Shown piece after piece: positions 52,659-61,946 of a stretch of DNA of 64,000 bases (positions are counted from its first letter, which is position 1; the number at the start of each line of letters is the position of its first letter). The position numbers and the translations under genes are program-made. This DNA comes from Candidatus Methanomethylicota archaeon. GTDB taxonomy: Archaea; Thermoproteota; Methanomethylicia; Culexarchaeales; Culexarchaeaceae. Below the pieces are notes generated by a model. The model searched no databases. It was not told the DNA's origin and saw only the letters and a list, made by a program, of their open reading frames with translations. The stretch covers positions 1-64,000 of the forward strand of contig JAJHRD010000002.1 in NCBI GenBank assembly GCA_020833005.1. The letters are read 5' to 3'.

Positions 52659-54059
52659 TCAACCTCTTCTTACAACAGCTTTAGTCCAATTGCCATATTT
52701 AATCCAAGCAATCGATAGTAAACCGCCAACAACATTACTTAATGAGAGTGCAAGCCAAATTCCATAAGACCCCATCATGAAGGTAAAGGCAAATATGTAT
52801 CCCATGAAAATTCTTATAACCCAAAGCCTAACGATTCCTATTAAAGTTGGGATAAGCGTATGCCCAGAACCTCTACCAGTGGACATCCCAATCATGAATA
52901 ACCCGAAGAAAGCCAATGTTGGAAGGAGGGTTTTGAGGAAGGAATCGGTTTCAGCGAAAACTTGTGGATCGTCTGTAAATGCAACAATGATATCTGACCT
53001 AATGGGGTACAATATTAATGAACCTAGAAGAATTACACTAAACACAAGCAGTGCAGATTTATATGCAACTTCCCTAGCCCTACTGAAATTCCCTGCACCG
53101 AGATTCTGCCCAACCATTATGGAGTTTGCCCCCATAAAACCCCACAAAGCGCCATCCACAATATCCATGATTACAAAACCTATGGAGTAAGCTGTGGCAA
53201 CAACGACGCCAAAAGCGTTAACCAATCTTAATTGGAATACAAATGCGAAGCTGTTAGTTAAACCTAAAGCTAAAACTGGAATACCTATACGTAAAACCAA
53301 TTTAATCCAATCGAGATCAATGTTGCTTGTGAATCTCACCTTCAAATCTGGATAACTCTTCCTAAGTATGTAGGTTAAACCCGTAATGGATATCAATTTC
53401 CCCATGACGTCAGTGGCTGAAGCTCCTACAACCCCCAATCTTGGAAACGGACCAATACCTAAAACTAGGAATGGATCTAAAGCCACATTCGCTGAAACAG
53501 CAATCACATTTACAATTGCAGGCCTCCTAGTATCACCAACGCTTTGAAGTATAGTAGTATAAATGAATGAAATATAGTTGAGGAAGACATCCACAGCAAT
53601 AATCCCAGAATACTTCATAACATCATCAAATATTTCAGGTGGAACTGAAACAATCGATGTGAATATTAAGCCTCTAAGCATGTAGAAGGTTGTGGAAAAT
53701 ATTCCTCCAAGAATGAATGCTAAAGTGAAGAATTTGGAGGCGGAGGAGCTTGCATCCCTATAAGATTTAGCACCAATATACTGTGAAATAATGCTTAAAC
53801 TTGCAGCTGTCAAAGCATTTAAAACTGCTTGGAAAAGCATGACCACAGGCCAAGTTTGCCTAGGAACAGACACAGCATAATCACTATACATGCTCAGCCA
53901 AAACGCATCAGCAACGTTGTAAGCCACCATAACTATCTGATTTATTAGGGGTGGAAGACCGAGCCATATTAGGGTTCTAATGATTGGGCCACTAACAATC
54001 TGATCCCTATACCTACCAATACCTCGAGGCTCAACCCCCTCTTCAATCTCATCAGACAT
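52659..54059 (-). CDS. MATE family efflux transporter
   Basis: 466 residues with twelve membrane segments in two halves. PIIRTLIWLGLPPLINQIVMVAYNVADAFWLSMYSD is the typical opening, with the second-half equivalent GIPVLALGLTNSFAFVFQLRLVNAFG. MATE proteins export organic cations or drugs using a Na+ or H+ gradient. The substrate is unknown. It is followed by the proton-pumping pyrophosphatase gene on the same strand, 60 bases away. Confidence 0.88.
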   Translation of the reverse strand: MSDEIEEGVEPRGIGRYRDQIVSGPIIRTLIWLGLPPLINQIVMVAYNVADAFWLSMYSDYAVSVPRQTWPVVMLFQAVLNALTAASLSIISQYIGAKSYRDASSSASKFFTLAFILGGIFSTTFYMLRGLIFTSIVSVPPEIFDDVMKYSGIIAVDVFLNYISFIYTTILQSVGDTRRPAIVNVIAVSANVALDPFLVLGIGPFPRLGVVGASATDVMGKLISITGLTYILRKSYPDLKVRFTSNIDLDWIKLVLRIGIPVLALGLTNSFAFVFQLRLVNAFGVVVATAYSIGFVIMDIVDGALWGFMGANSIMVGQNLGAGNFSRAREVAYKSALLVFSVILLGSLILYPIRSDIIVAFTDDPQVFAETDSFLKTLLPTLAFFGLFMIGMSTGRGSGHTLIPTLIGIVRLWVIRIFMGYIFAFTFMMGSYGIWLALSLSNVVGGLLSIAWIKYGNWTKAVVRRG

Positions 54060-54118
54060 AACTTTATTAGTTTGAAGAGAATATCCCTATAAAATTAACT
54101 ATAACATGATCACTTAAT

Positions 54119-56116
54119 TTAGAGGGATAATAGTATTGGAGCTATCAGAAGCGCCACCATATTCATAAGCTTCATAAAAATGTTCAGGGAGGGGCCTGCA
54201 ACATCCTTCAATGGGTCGCCAACGGTATCGCCAACAACTGCAGCTTCATGTACTGGTGTACCCTTCATCCAGAAATCCCTCTCAATATACTTCTTGGAAT
54301 TATCCCATAATCCACCGCCAAAAGTGAACATTGGGGATAGAATGGCTGATGAAGATAGCCCACCAAGTAGCATTGCTCCAAGAGCATATTTACCAAGTGT
54401 AAATCCAATTAGTATTGGCGGCAACATGGCTATAAATCCGGGGATAACCATACGCTTAAGGGAGAGGTTTATAGCCACATCAACACATCTAGCGTAATCG
54501 GGCTTAGCCTTACCCTCAAGGACTTCTGGATTCTCCTTAAAATAATTCCTAATTAAATCCACCAATTCCAAAGCAGTTTTACTTGTTGCACCAATAACCA
54601 TTGAGGAGAATATGAAGGATAATGATGCACCTATAAGTAGGCCGGCAACGAATATTGGGCTCATAACCCTAAAATTGATATTCCAGAAATCAACGATTTC
54701 ACTATAAGTCATGAATATCACGAGGGTTGAGAAGACCCCAGATGATGATGCGAAAGCCTTAGTGTAAGCTTTAGTGGTATTCCCAAGAGCATCAAGCTCA
54801 TCTAAACCGCCATTGAAAACTCTAAACCCAGTCATCTCAGCAATTCCAGCAGCATTATCACATATGGGGCCGAAGGCATCACCAGACATTATAAAGCCTA
54901 TGGCTAAATCAGTTCCAAGATTAGCTCCAAGAATGCCATAAATTGACCCATTCGTTACAATGTATGAGAATAGGAAGGCCGATGCCACCATCAATATTGG
55001 TAGGAAGGGGCCTTGAAGGGCATAGGAAAACCCGGTTAAAATATTTATGGCTGCACCACGCTTAGATGCTTCAGCAACCCTCTTCACAGGTCCACCGCCA
55101 AAACCAGTATAATACTGGACTACAAACCCCACAGCCAAACTGGCTAATAAACCACTTAAAATGCTTAGGAAGACATTGAAGTCATGTAGTGTTAGCATGG
55201 AAACTATGAAGGAACCTGAAATGCAGAAAATTGCCGTTACAATTAAACCCAAATTGAATATAAAAGTTGGTTTCCCCCTACTTGAAAAGTTTATCAATGA
55301 AATACCAACTAAAGTTGCAATTATGCTCGACGCCCCAAGTAGCAGTGGGAAAGCTAAAGCATTAATACCAAACCTACCAATAAACATTGATCCAAGTATC
55401 ATTGCAGTAACATAATCATCACTGAGAGACTCAAAAAGATCAGAACCCCTACCAGCACAATCACCAACAATATCACCAACTTGATCAGCTATAACTGCTG
55501 GGTTACGTGGATCATCCTCAGAGATTCGATGCTCAACCTTACCCACCAAATCAGCAGCTATATCGGCAGCCTTAGTGAAAATTCCACCACCAAGCTGGGT
55601 GAATAATGCAGATAAACTAGCTCCAAAACCGAAACCAACAATGTAAACTGGGTTTTGAAGTATAACGTATAGGAGCCCAACACCAATCAAACTCAAACTC
55701 ACAATCGACAAACCCACAACTGCACCACCATTAAATGCCAATTTAAATGCCCTAAACGGGGAAATTGTGGAGATATACGCTGTCCTAACATTGGCTTCCA
55801 CAGCTATACGTAAACTTATATATGCAGATAAAAGTGATAATAATGCCCCAACAAGGAAGGATAAAGCAATATACATGTTGAAAAATATCAGTGGAATAAG
55901 CGGTACTACCATAAACATGATTATAGTCCTATAATGCCTCATAATGAAGGCATTAGTAGCCTCCTTAATATACCCAGAAACCCTATTCATATCCTTATTA
56001 TCAACATTAACCCGAACTATTCTCAATGCTAAGCAAACAACAATAAGTAAAGCTAAAACTCCAACTCCAATAGAAGCATATATCAAGTACATGTAAACCA
56101 CCATTAAAGGGGGCAT
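54119..56116 (-). CDS. hppA: Membrane-bound proton-translocating pyrophosphatase
   Basis: 665 residues with about sixteen membrane helices. It hydrolyses cytosolic pyrophosphate and pumps protons outward. FTKAADIAADLVGKVEHRI, then DDPRNPAVIADQVGDIVGDCAGRGSDLFES, and late GDTVGDPLKDVAGPSLNIFMKL are the substrate-binding loops. The sequence LGNTTKAYTKAFA has Lys where K+-dependent enzymes have Ala, pointing to the K+-independent class. The ADQVGDIVGD form replaces the common ADNVGDNVGD, as in some archaeal enzymes. The start may be the ATG at 56104. Confidence 0.92.
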   Translation of the reverse strand: MPPLMVVYMYLIYASIGVGVLALLIVVCLALRIVRVNVDNKDMNRVSGYIKEATNAFIMRHYRTIIMFMVVPLIPLIFFNMYIALSFLVGALLSLLSAYISLRIAVEANVRTAYISTISPFRAFKLAFNGGAVVGLSIVSLSLIGVGLLYVILQNPVYIVGFGFGASLSALFTQLGGGIFTKAADIAADLVGKVEHRISEDDPRNPAVIADQVGDIVGDCAGRGSDLFESLSDDYVTAMILGSMFIGRFGINALAFPLLLGASSIIATLVGISLINFSSRGKPTFIFNLGLIVTAIFCISGSFIVSMLTLHDFNVFLSILSGLLASLAVGFVVQYYTGFGGGPVKRVAEASKRGAAINILTGFSYALQGPFLPILMVASAFLFSYIVTNGSIYGILGANLGTDLAIGFIMSGDAFGPICDNAAGIAEMTGFRVFNGGLDELDALGNTTKAYTKAFASSSGVFSTLVIFMTYSEIVDFWNINFRVMSPIFVAGLLIGASLSFIFSSMVIGATSKTALELVDLIRNYFKENPEVLEGKAKPDYARCVDVAINLSLKRMVIPGFIAMLPPILIGFTLGKYALGAMLLGGLSSSAILSPMFTFGGGLWDNSKKYIERDFWMKGTPVHEAAVVGDTVGDPLKDVAGPSLNIFMKLMNMVALLIAPILLSL

Positions 56117-56233
56117 TTACCAAACTCAAATTTGGAAATAATGTTTAGAAAGCTTCGATATAAATTTAATTGGATGACCACGATAACAAATATATATCGA
56201 TGATACATAATTATGAAATTGGTGGCATGGAAA

Positions 56234-56650
56234 ATGCAGGAACAGAAGTTTAGAATATCACCCACATGTAGAGGGGCAATATTCAGAGCAAAAAGATGGT
56301 TTTATGCCACATTCTACAACAAAAACATACCACAAGAAGTTAGGGAAGAGAATAAGAAGGCTTGGACTGAGCTTGCTAGGAGGATGGTTGAGGAAGCTAA
56401 TAAATATGGATATGTAGATTACCCAACAAGGCTATCAATAAAATATGAGACAGGTCCTAATAAAGAATTTAAACCCATCTCAGCAACATTAGAAATCATG
56501 AATATGGTTCCAGTAAAGACAATAGTGATTTCATCAAGACCAGAAGCATTAAAAGAAGAAGAGAAGGAGATATTGAAGAAGCAATTTGAAGAAATATTAA
56601 AGAAGGCAAAAGAGCTTGGAGTAGACGTAAAAGAATTGATTAAAAGCTGA
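56234..56650 (+). CDS. Small archaeal protein of unknown function
   Basis: 138 residues from the ATG at 56234 (MQEQKFRISPTCRGAIFRAK); the frame opens at 56213. There is a basic, aromatic N-terminus, a central beta-rich unit (RLSIKYETGPNKEFKPISATLEIMN, VPVKTIVIS) and a C-terminal helix with alternating charges (EEEKEILKKQFEEILKKAKE), which may form a coiled coil. I do not recognise the family. It is divergent from hppA across about 115 bases and may be soluble. Confidence 0.62.
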   Translation: MQEQKFRISPTCRGAIFRAKRWFYATFYNKNIPQEVREENKKAWTELARRMVEEANKYGYVDYPTRLSIKYETGPNKEFKPISATLEIMNMVPVKTIVISSRPEALKEEEKEILKKQFEEILKKAKELGVDVKELIKS

Positions 56651-56807
56651 ATATACAGCCACCACAACTAAAATTTAGAGGAAAACCGAAAATTCATATT
56701 TACACCTCCAATGAAGAGGAAAATTATAAAGATTCCATAATTCACCCCCCATTTAAAGTAGTGGATAAGCTAATAAGTAAGCAATTTAGATATGAGTTGG
56801 GATTTGA

Positions 56808-57125
56808 ATGAGGAGTTATATAAAATTGTATGGGCCATCAATAGATAGAGGGTTAGAGGCTTTAGATAAATTGATGAAAGAAATAACCAAAGTTTACCCA
56901 TACGGTGAAGCCATAGAGCGTATAATATCCATTGTAGACCCAAGCATAGACTTGAAAACTGGGAAGAGTATACGTGGAGGCAGAGAAGTAATAGGGGAAT
57001 ACGACTACGTAGTGGAATGGGCCAACACCCCAACATTAGAGCAGCTTAGAAGCCTAATAAGGAAAATAGATGAAGCACTACTATACACTGGATGCAGATA
57101 CACCATAACAACAAAAGAAGAATAA
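56808..57125 (+). CDS. Small protein of unknown function
   Basis: 105 residues, MRSYIKLYGPSIDRGLEALDKLMKEITKVYPYGEAIERI... with an alpha/beta pattern and a late YDYVVEWANTPTLEQLRSLIRKIDEAL helix. No catalytic motif is evident. It stands alone between the preceding unknown gene and tRNA-Glu(TTC), with A/T-rich flanks. Confidence 0.62.
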   Translation: MRSYIKLYGPSIDRGLEALDKLMKEITKVYPYGEAIERIISIVDPSIDLKTGKSIRGGREVIGEYDYVVEWANTPTLEQLRSLIRKIDEALLYTGCRYTITTKEE

Positions 57126-57199
57126 AAGAATTTAGAAGCATGGGAAAAAAATAAAACCCAAAATTTTTATCCATAAATAGTGTACTGAAAATTTTGGGA

Positions 57200-57300
57200 G
57201 CCTCGGTCGTATAGTCCGGCCAAGTATGCAGGCCTTTCGAGCCTGCGATCACCAGCATGGGTGACAGGAAACCCGGGTTCAAATCCCGGCCGAGGCACCA
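57200..57300 (+). tRNA. tRNA-Glu (anticodon TTC) with insertion in variable region
   Basis: Acceptor GCCTCGG (57200-57206) pairs with CCGAGGC (57290-57296); CCA is encoded. Anticodon arm CAGGC-CTTTCGA-GCCTG gives TTC (57236-57238) without an intron at the usual 37/38 site. Between position 43 (57245) and position 48 (57272) lie 26 bases, whereas the tRNA-Glu(CTC) isoacceptor has three. The extra 22-23 bases contain TCACC and GGTGA that can pair as a hairpin, with flanking CCTG and CAGG. This fits a non-canonical intron in the variable loop; exact splice sites are not determined. Confidence 0.88.
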
Positions 57301-57333
57301 AAAAATATTATTTAAAAATGCCAGTGACAAAGT

Positions 57334-57801
57334 TCATTTTAATGATGAAGCCAATTTCAACCCAAACTCTTCAGCAAGCTTTAAATCATTCTCGCTGGGG
57401 GTCTCTGCAATGAAGAATCCAGGCATTAAAACTTTTAAACCCATAAGCTTAGCATACTTGTTGAAAACCCTTTCCAATGCTATTCCACCATCCCATCCAT
57501 AACTTCCAAAGAATGCAAATGATTTGCCTTTTAAATTTAGTATGCCAAGCTCTATTGCTTCCAAAATAGCCGTTAGTAGGGTATGCATATCAGGAGTGAC
57601 ATTTGCATATCTTGCTGGAGAACCAAACACTATTAAGTCAGCATCATTCAAAATTCTCAATGGAAATTTCTCATTAACCTTCTTCAACAATACATTAACA
57701 TTTCCACCCTTTTTAAGGCCATTAACTATAGCTTCAGCTATTTTCGCAGTATTACCGGTAACACTATCGTATAGCACAACTACGTTACGCATAAATACCA
57801 A
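57334..57801 (-). CDS. Flavodoxin-family protein
   Basis: 155 residues. The FMN phosphate loop is YDSVTGNTAKIAEAI, followed by LIVFGSPARYANVTPDMHTLL and the second FMN-contact loop FAFFGSYGWDGG. This is the long-chain flavodoxin layout and the protein would carry electrons in the cytosol, perhaps together with ferredoxin produced by PorGDAB. It ends 33 bases from tRNA-Glu(TTC) and is divergent from glmM. Confidence 0.87.
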   Translation of the reverse strand: MVFMRNVVVLYDSVTGNTAKIAEAIVNGLKKGGNVNVLLKKVNEKFPLRILNDADLIVFGSPARYANVTPDMHTLLTAILEAIELGILNLKGKSFAFFGSYGWDGGIALERVFNKYAKLMGLKVLMPGFFIAETPSENDLKLAEEFGLKLASSLK

Positions 57802-57875
57802 ACCCAGTTACCAACAAATATAGTGGAGACAGAATTTAAAATTAACTGATAATAAAGAATTGAGGGAAAATAAAT

Positions 57876-59249
57876 ATGGGAAGACTATTTGGGACTAATG
57901 GGATTAGGGGGAGAATAAATGAACTCACCCCAGAACTAGCTGTGAAAATAGCATTATCCATTGGAACATATTTTGGTGGAGGAGAAGTCATGGTTGGATA
58001 TGATGGTAGAATGACGAGTCCAATACTGTTTAGAGCTGTGATAAGTGGATTAATGGCCTCTGGATGTAACGTTTACAATTCAGGCTTAACGACAACCCCA
58101 CTACTACAATTCTCAATTAAAACTCTGAAACTTGATGGAGGAGTAATGATAACAGCAAGCCATAATCCACCTGAATTTAATGGGATAAAGGTTATTGGTG
58201 GAGATGGAGTGGAGATAGATAGACCTGAAGAGGAGAAGATAGAAGACATATTCTTTAATAACAAAATTTCTAGGAAACCATGGAATGAAGTTGGACATCT
58301 CAGGGAAGCTCCCAACATGCTTGATGAATATATAAAGTCGATCAAGAGAAATGTGAATGTTAAGGGGATTTCATCAATGGGTTTTAGGGTATTAATTGAC
58401 CCTGGAAATGGAGTTTCAACTCTAACGATACCAAAATTAATGAATGAATTAGACTGTGAATATGATGTGGTTAATGGGGAGATAAATGGTGAGTTTCCAG
58501 GTAGAGGGGCTGAGCCAACACCCCAAACCCTAATTGAAGTAGCTAAAATCGTGAAAAGTGGAGGATACGATTTAGGAGTATCATATGATGGGGATGGGGA
58601 TAGAGCAATATTCACAGATGATGAGGGGATTGTGCATTGGGGGGATAAGACTGGAGCAGTTATAGAGGAGCATATTCTGAAGAAGAGGGGGGGAGGAGTT
58701 ATAGTTACCCCAATAAGCTCATCAAAGATAGTGGAGGAGATAGCTGAGAAGTATGGTGGCAGAGTTCAATGGACCGTTGTGGGTAGCGTAGTGGTATCAC
58801 ATGAATTGATAAGGGTTAATGGTGTAATGGGGATGGAGGATAATGGTGGAATAATGTACCCAGAACACCAGTACGTTAGGGATGGAGCCATGGCAACAGC
58901 ACTAATGCTTGAAGCAATCTATGAAAATGGAATGAAACTTTCAAAAATGATATCAATGTTACCAAAATATCATAGTGTGAAGAAGAGGGTGGAATGTAGA
59001 AATGAAATTAAACATGAAGTGATAAGGAAGATTTCCACAAAAATTGAAAGTGAAAAGCACTACAGAGTGGAAAAGATAGATGGTGTAAAAGTTTGGCTGA
59101 ATAGAGATACATGGATACTCATAAGAGCCTCAGGAACCGAACCAATAATAAGGATATATGTTGAAGCTAAGAGCATGGAAGAAGCTGAAGAATTGGCATT
59201 AAGATATGAGGGTGAGCTGAAATCAATTATACGAGAAATGGGAGGGTAA
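57876..59249 (+). CDS. glmM: Phosphoglucosamine/phosphomannomutase (GlmM-like)
   Basis: 457 residues of the alpha-D-phosphohexomutase superfamily. The N-terminus FGTNGIRG, phosphoserine S95 in TASHNPPEFNG, the metal loop YDGDGDRAIF, the sugar-binding GVMGMEDNGGIMYPEHQY and the phosphate-binding RASGTEPIIRIYVEA are all present. It converts glucosamine-6-phosphate to glucosamine-1-phosphate or acts on mannose phosphate. The presence of glmS and a GlmU-like gene favours GlmM. It heads a run glmM-unknown-uppS-glycosyltransferase with very short gaps. Confidence 0.88.
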   Translation: MGRLFGTNGIRGRINELTPELAVKIALSIGTYFGGGEVMVGYDGRMTSPILFRAVISGLMASGCNVYNSGLTTTPLLQFSIKTLKLDGGVMITASHNPPEFNGIKVIGGDGVEIDRPEEEKIEDIFFNNKISRKPWNEVGHLREAPNMLDEYIKSIKRNVNVKGISSMGFRVLIDPGNGVSTLTIPKLMNELDCEYDVVNGEINGEFPGRGAEPTPQTLIEVAKIVKSGGYDLGVSYDGDGDRAIFTDDEGIVHWGDKTGAVIEEHILKKRGGGVIVTPISSSKIVEEIAEKYGGRVQWTVVGSVVVSHELIRVNGVMGMEDNGGIMYPEHQYVRDGAMATALMLEAIYENGMKLSKMISMLPKYHSVKKRVECRNEIKHEVIRKISTKIESEKHYRVEKIDGVKVWLNRDTWILIRASGTEPIIRIYVEAKSMEEAEELALRYEGELKSIIREMGG

Positions 59250-59252
59250 TAG

Positions 59253-60164
59253 TTGAATGATCACGAATTTGAAGCAATTATAAAAAAGATAATTGCATTC
59301 AAAGATCTGGAAGACGCCATACAACTGGCAATCTCACCATCAGATACATGTATAATTGCTGAAAACGAAATCTATCAAGCAGCAAAAATATCCCCACTAA
59401 TATCAGAAACCCTAATGGGCATTCCAATAAGATGCTACACACCACTAGAATACAATAGGTATGTGGCACCCTACAGAGATGCAGATAAAATGATAATCAT
59501 GATAGATGATGGGGAGAAGCTGACACCAAACATGAAGAACACCATAGAAATATGCAGAATAATGGGGGTAGAATCAATCATAATACTATTCAGCGATATA
59601 AGTGGAGAATTGAAAAGGATGATGACCCCAGAAATAATTCCACTAAAATTCAGCCCAAACCTAGAAGCCATGGAGAAACTTATAATATCAACAGCAATAA
59701 CAATAAAGGTATTAGCAGAAGCAGCTTCAAGGAAAATGGATAATCCAAGGGCAAAAGACGTATTGAAAGGATTAGGAGAAGTAAAGGTTTACGAGGAAGA
59801 TGAAAAGAAGTTAAAAAGTATTTTAATGGAAATTGCAAATGGAAACATCAAACATGTATTTAGCGACCACATGCTAATGGGGGTAATCGAAACTGTCATA
59901 GAGGAAATCACTGTGAAAAAACAGTATGCAATAAAAGTTTATAGAATGGACGATCACCCAAAAATCACAATGAACATAATAAGCAGAGGTGGAAAAACAG
60001 CAATATTCACATCAGAAGTAGAAGCGGATGTAGCAAAACAAATACAAAACTACATGAAGATGCATGGAAGAGAAGTTGAAGAGTATATGGAGAAGGGGGA
60101 TCCAATAATAGCCCCACTACAATTAAGCATAAATCTATTTAAAGCAAAAAGGGAGGTGGCGTAA
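59253..60164 (+). CDS. Unknown protein between glmM and uppS (possible SIS-like fold)
   Basis: 303 residues, TTG start with GGGAGGG seven bases upstream; the ATG at 59257 is out of frame. The first half resembles a Rossmann-like alpha/beta domain (SDTCIIAENEIYQAAK, YRDADKMIIMIDDGEK, GVESIIILFSD), similar in spacing to sugar isomerase (SIS) domains of PGI/PMI type. The second half has ISRGGKTAIFTSEVEADVAKQI. No clear active-site motif is visible. Four bases from glmM and five from uppS, it probably serves the same glycan or lipid carrier pathway. Confidence 0.6.
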   Translation: MNDHEFEAIIKKIIAFKDLEDAIQLAISPSDTCIIAENEIYQAAKISPLISETLMGIPIRCYTPLEYNRYVAPYRDADKMIIMIDDGEKLTPNMKNTIEICRIMGVESIIILFSDISGELKRMMTPEIIPLKFSPNLEAMEKLIISTAITIKVLAEAASRKMDNPRAKDVLKGLGEVKVYEEDEKKLKSILMEIANGNIKHVFSDHMLMGVIETVIEEITVKKQYAIKVYRMDDHPKITMNIISRGGKTAIFTSEVEADVAKQIQNYMKMHGREVEEYMEKGDPIIAPLQLSINLFKAKREVA

Positions 60165-60169
60165 GAGAA

Positions 60170-60952
60170 ATGCTCAGAAGACTACTAGAAATCATCGGAA
60201 TATATAAGTTATATGAGAAGTGGCTTTGGAGACAAATAAAGGATAAAGAGAAGCCAACACACGTTGGAATAATATTGGATGGGAATAGGAGATGGGCAAA
60301 GGAGAGAAAGCTTCCACCATGGATGGGGCATGAAAAGGGGGCTGAAAAGGTTAAAGATGTAATAAAATGGTGTTATGAAACTGGAATAAAGATACTCACA
60401 CTATACGTATTCTCAACAGAAAACTTCAATAGAAGTAGGGAGGAGGTGGAGGCAATAATGAACCTAGCAAAGAGATACATGCAAGAATACATGAACGACA
60501 AAAACATACATGAAAAGAAGGTTAGAGTAAAATTGCTGGGTAAAAGAGAACTTCTAGATGAGGAATTAAGAAGGAAGATAGAGGAGCTGGAAAAGGTCAC
60601 AGAAAAATATGATGAAAGATACTTAAACATAGCATTGGCATACGGGGGTAGAGTGGAAATAGTGGATGCAGTAAAGGAGATATGCAGGAAAATTATGAAT
60701 GGAGAGATTAAGGTTGATGAAATAAATGAGGAAATCATCGAAAAACACCTATACACTTCACATCTCCCCCAACCAAGCCCAGACCTAATAATTAGAACCA
60801 GTGGAGAAGAGAGGTTAAGTGGATTCCTGTTATGGCAGTCAGCATACAGCGAACTAGTCTTCCTAGATGTATACTGGCCAGACTTCAGAAAGATAGATTT
60901 TTGGAGAGCCATAAGAACGTATCAGAGGAGGAATAGGAGATTTGGAAGATAA
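60170..60952 (+). CDS. uppS: cis-Prenyltransferase (undecaprenyl diphosphate synthase family)
   Basis: 260 residues. HVGIILDGNRRWAKERKLPPW carries D37 and the G-N-R-R-W-A signature. LTLYVFSTENFNRSREEV, the conserved NIALAYGGRVEIVDAVK, and RTSGEERLSGFLLWQSAYSEL complete the family. It lengthens a farnesyl or geranylgeranyl diphosphate in cis to give the polyprenyl carrier used for glycan assembly. It follows a GGAGGTGG ribosome-binding site and overlaps the glycosyltransferase gene by 11 bases. Confidence 0.93.
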   Translation: MLRRLLEIIGIYKLYEKWLWRQIKDKEKPTHVGIILDGNRRWAKERKLPPWMGHEKGAEKVKDVIKWCYETGIKILTLYVFSTENFNRSREEVEAIMNLAKRYMQEYMNDKNIHEKKVRVKLLGKRELLDEELRRKIEELEKVTEKYDERYLNIALAYGGRVEIVDAVKEICRKIMNGEIKVDEINEEIIEKHLYTSHLPQPSPDLIIRTSGEERLSGFLLWQSAYSELVFLDVYWPDFRKIDFWRAIRTYQRRNRRFGR

Positions 60953-61946
60953 CAGTGAAAGCAAGTTACCAAAAGTATCAATAATAATTCCAGTTAAGAA
61001 CATGGAAAACACTATAAAAGACTTATTGGATTCAATAATGCAATTGGACTACCCAAAGGATAAAGTGGAAGTCATAATTGTTGATGGAGGTTCCAATGAC
61101 AAGACATTGGAAATAGCTTCAAAATATCCGGTAAAGATATTGAGGGAGGAGGGGAGGGGGCCAAATTATGGTAGAAAGGTGGGGGTAATGAATGCCACCG
61201 GGGAGATATATGCATTCACAGATGGAGACTGCATACTACCAAGAGATTGGCTTAAAAGGATAGTTGAAAAATTAAGGGATCCGGAAGTTGGATGTGTTGG
61301 TGGAAGCGTATTTGTATCAAAAGATCTGGAGGACAATTTAATTGCAAAATATTCAGATGAATCAATAATGAGGGTAATGCCAATAGCTGAGAAAACGGAG
61401 AAAACTGGTGATGTAAAGATCTTCAAACATTTAGCCCTATGCAACATGGCTGTAAAGAGAGATGTATTAAACATCGTGGGTGGACTAAGAGAGAATATGA
61501 AAACCTTCGAAGATGTAGACCTCATGGCTTCAATATGTAAAAGTGGATATAAAGTGTTGAGAAGCCCAGAAATATATGTGTGGCATAAGCATAGGAGTAG
61601 TGTGTGGAGGCTAATTAAACAAACATTTAATTATGGTAGGGGGGCACCTAAATTCTTTAAAAATCACCCTGAAACACAGATAGCAAGGATGTTTATGCTT
61701 GGTTTGCTTGCATTCATAATATACCTCGTAATAATGATTGTTGGATTAATTATGCTGATAAACGGCAATCCAACAATAATAATTGCAATATCAACCATTA
61801 CGTTAACAGCACTAATATTGGATGTAATGTACTATGCTATTAAAACCAGGAACCTGTTGAAAGCGTTACTATATCCATTACTTGATGCCATGAGAATAAT
61901 TGCCTTCGCCAGTGGAAGCTTAATGCAAATGTTAATTGGTGGATAA
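60942..61946 (+). CDS. Family 2 glycosyltransferase, membrane-anchored
   Basis: 334 residues, TTG start overlapping uppS. The GT-A domain (1-230) has SIIIPVKNMENTIKDLLDSI, VIIVDGGSNDKTLEIA, AFTDGDCILPRDW (DxD-like) and the acceptor-side DVDLMASICKSG. Two hydrophobic segments follow (about 252-300) to hold it at the membrane. It likely transfers a sugar to the polyprenyl phosphate made by UppS, or to a lipid-linked intermediate. Donor and product are not determined. Confidence 0.85.
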   Translation: MEDNSESKLPKVSIIIPVKNMENTIKDLLDSIMQLDYPKDKVEVIIVDGGSNDKTLEIASKYPVKILREEGRGPNYGRKVGVMNATGEIYAFTDGDCILPRDWLKRIVEKLRDPEVGCVGGSVFVSKDLEDNLIAKYSDESIMRVMPIAEKTEKTGDVKIFKHLALCNMAVKRDVLNIVGGLRENMKTFEDVDLMASICKSGYKVLRSPEIYVWHKHRSSVWRLIKQTFNYGRGAPKFFKNHPETQIARMFMLGLLAFIIYLVIMIVGLIMLINGNPTIIIAISTITLTALILDVMYYAIKTRNLLKALLYPLLDAMRIIAFASGSLMQMLIGG

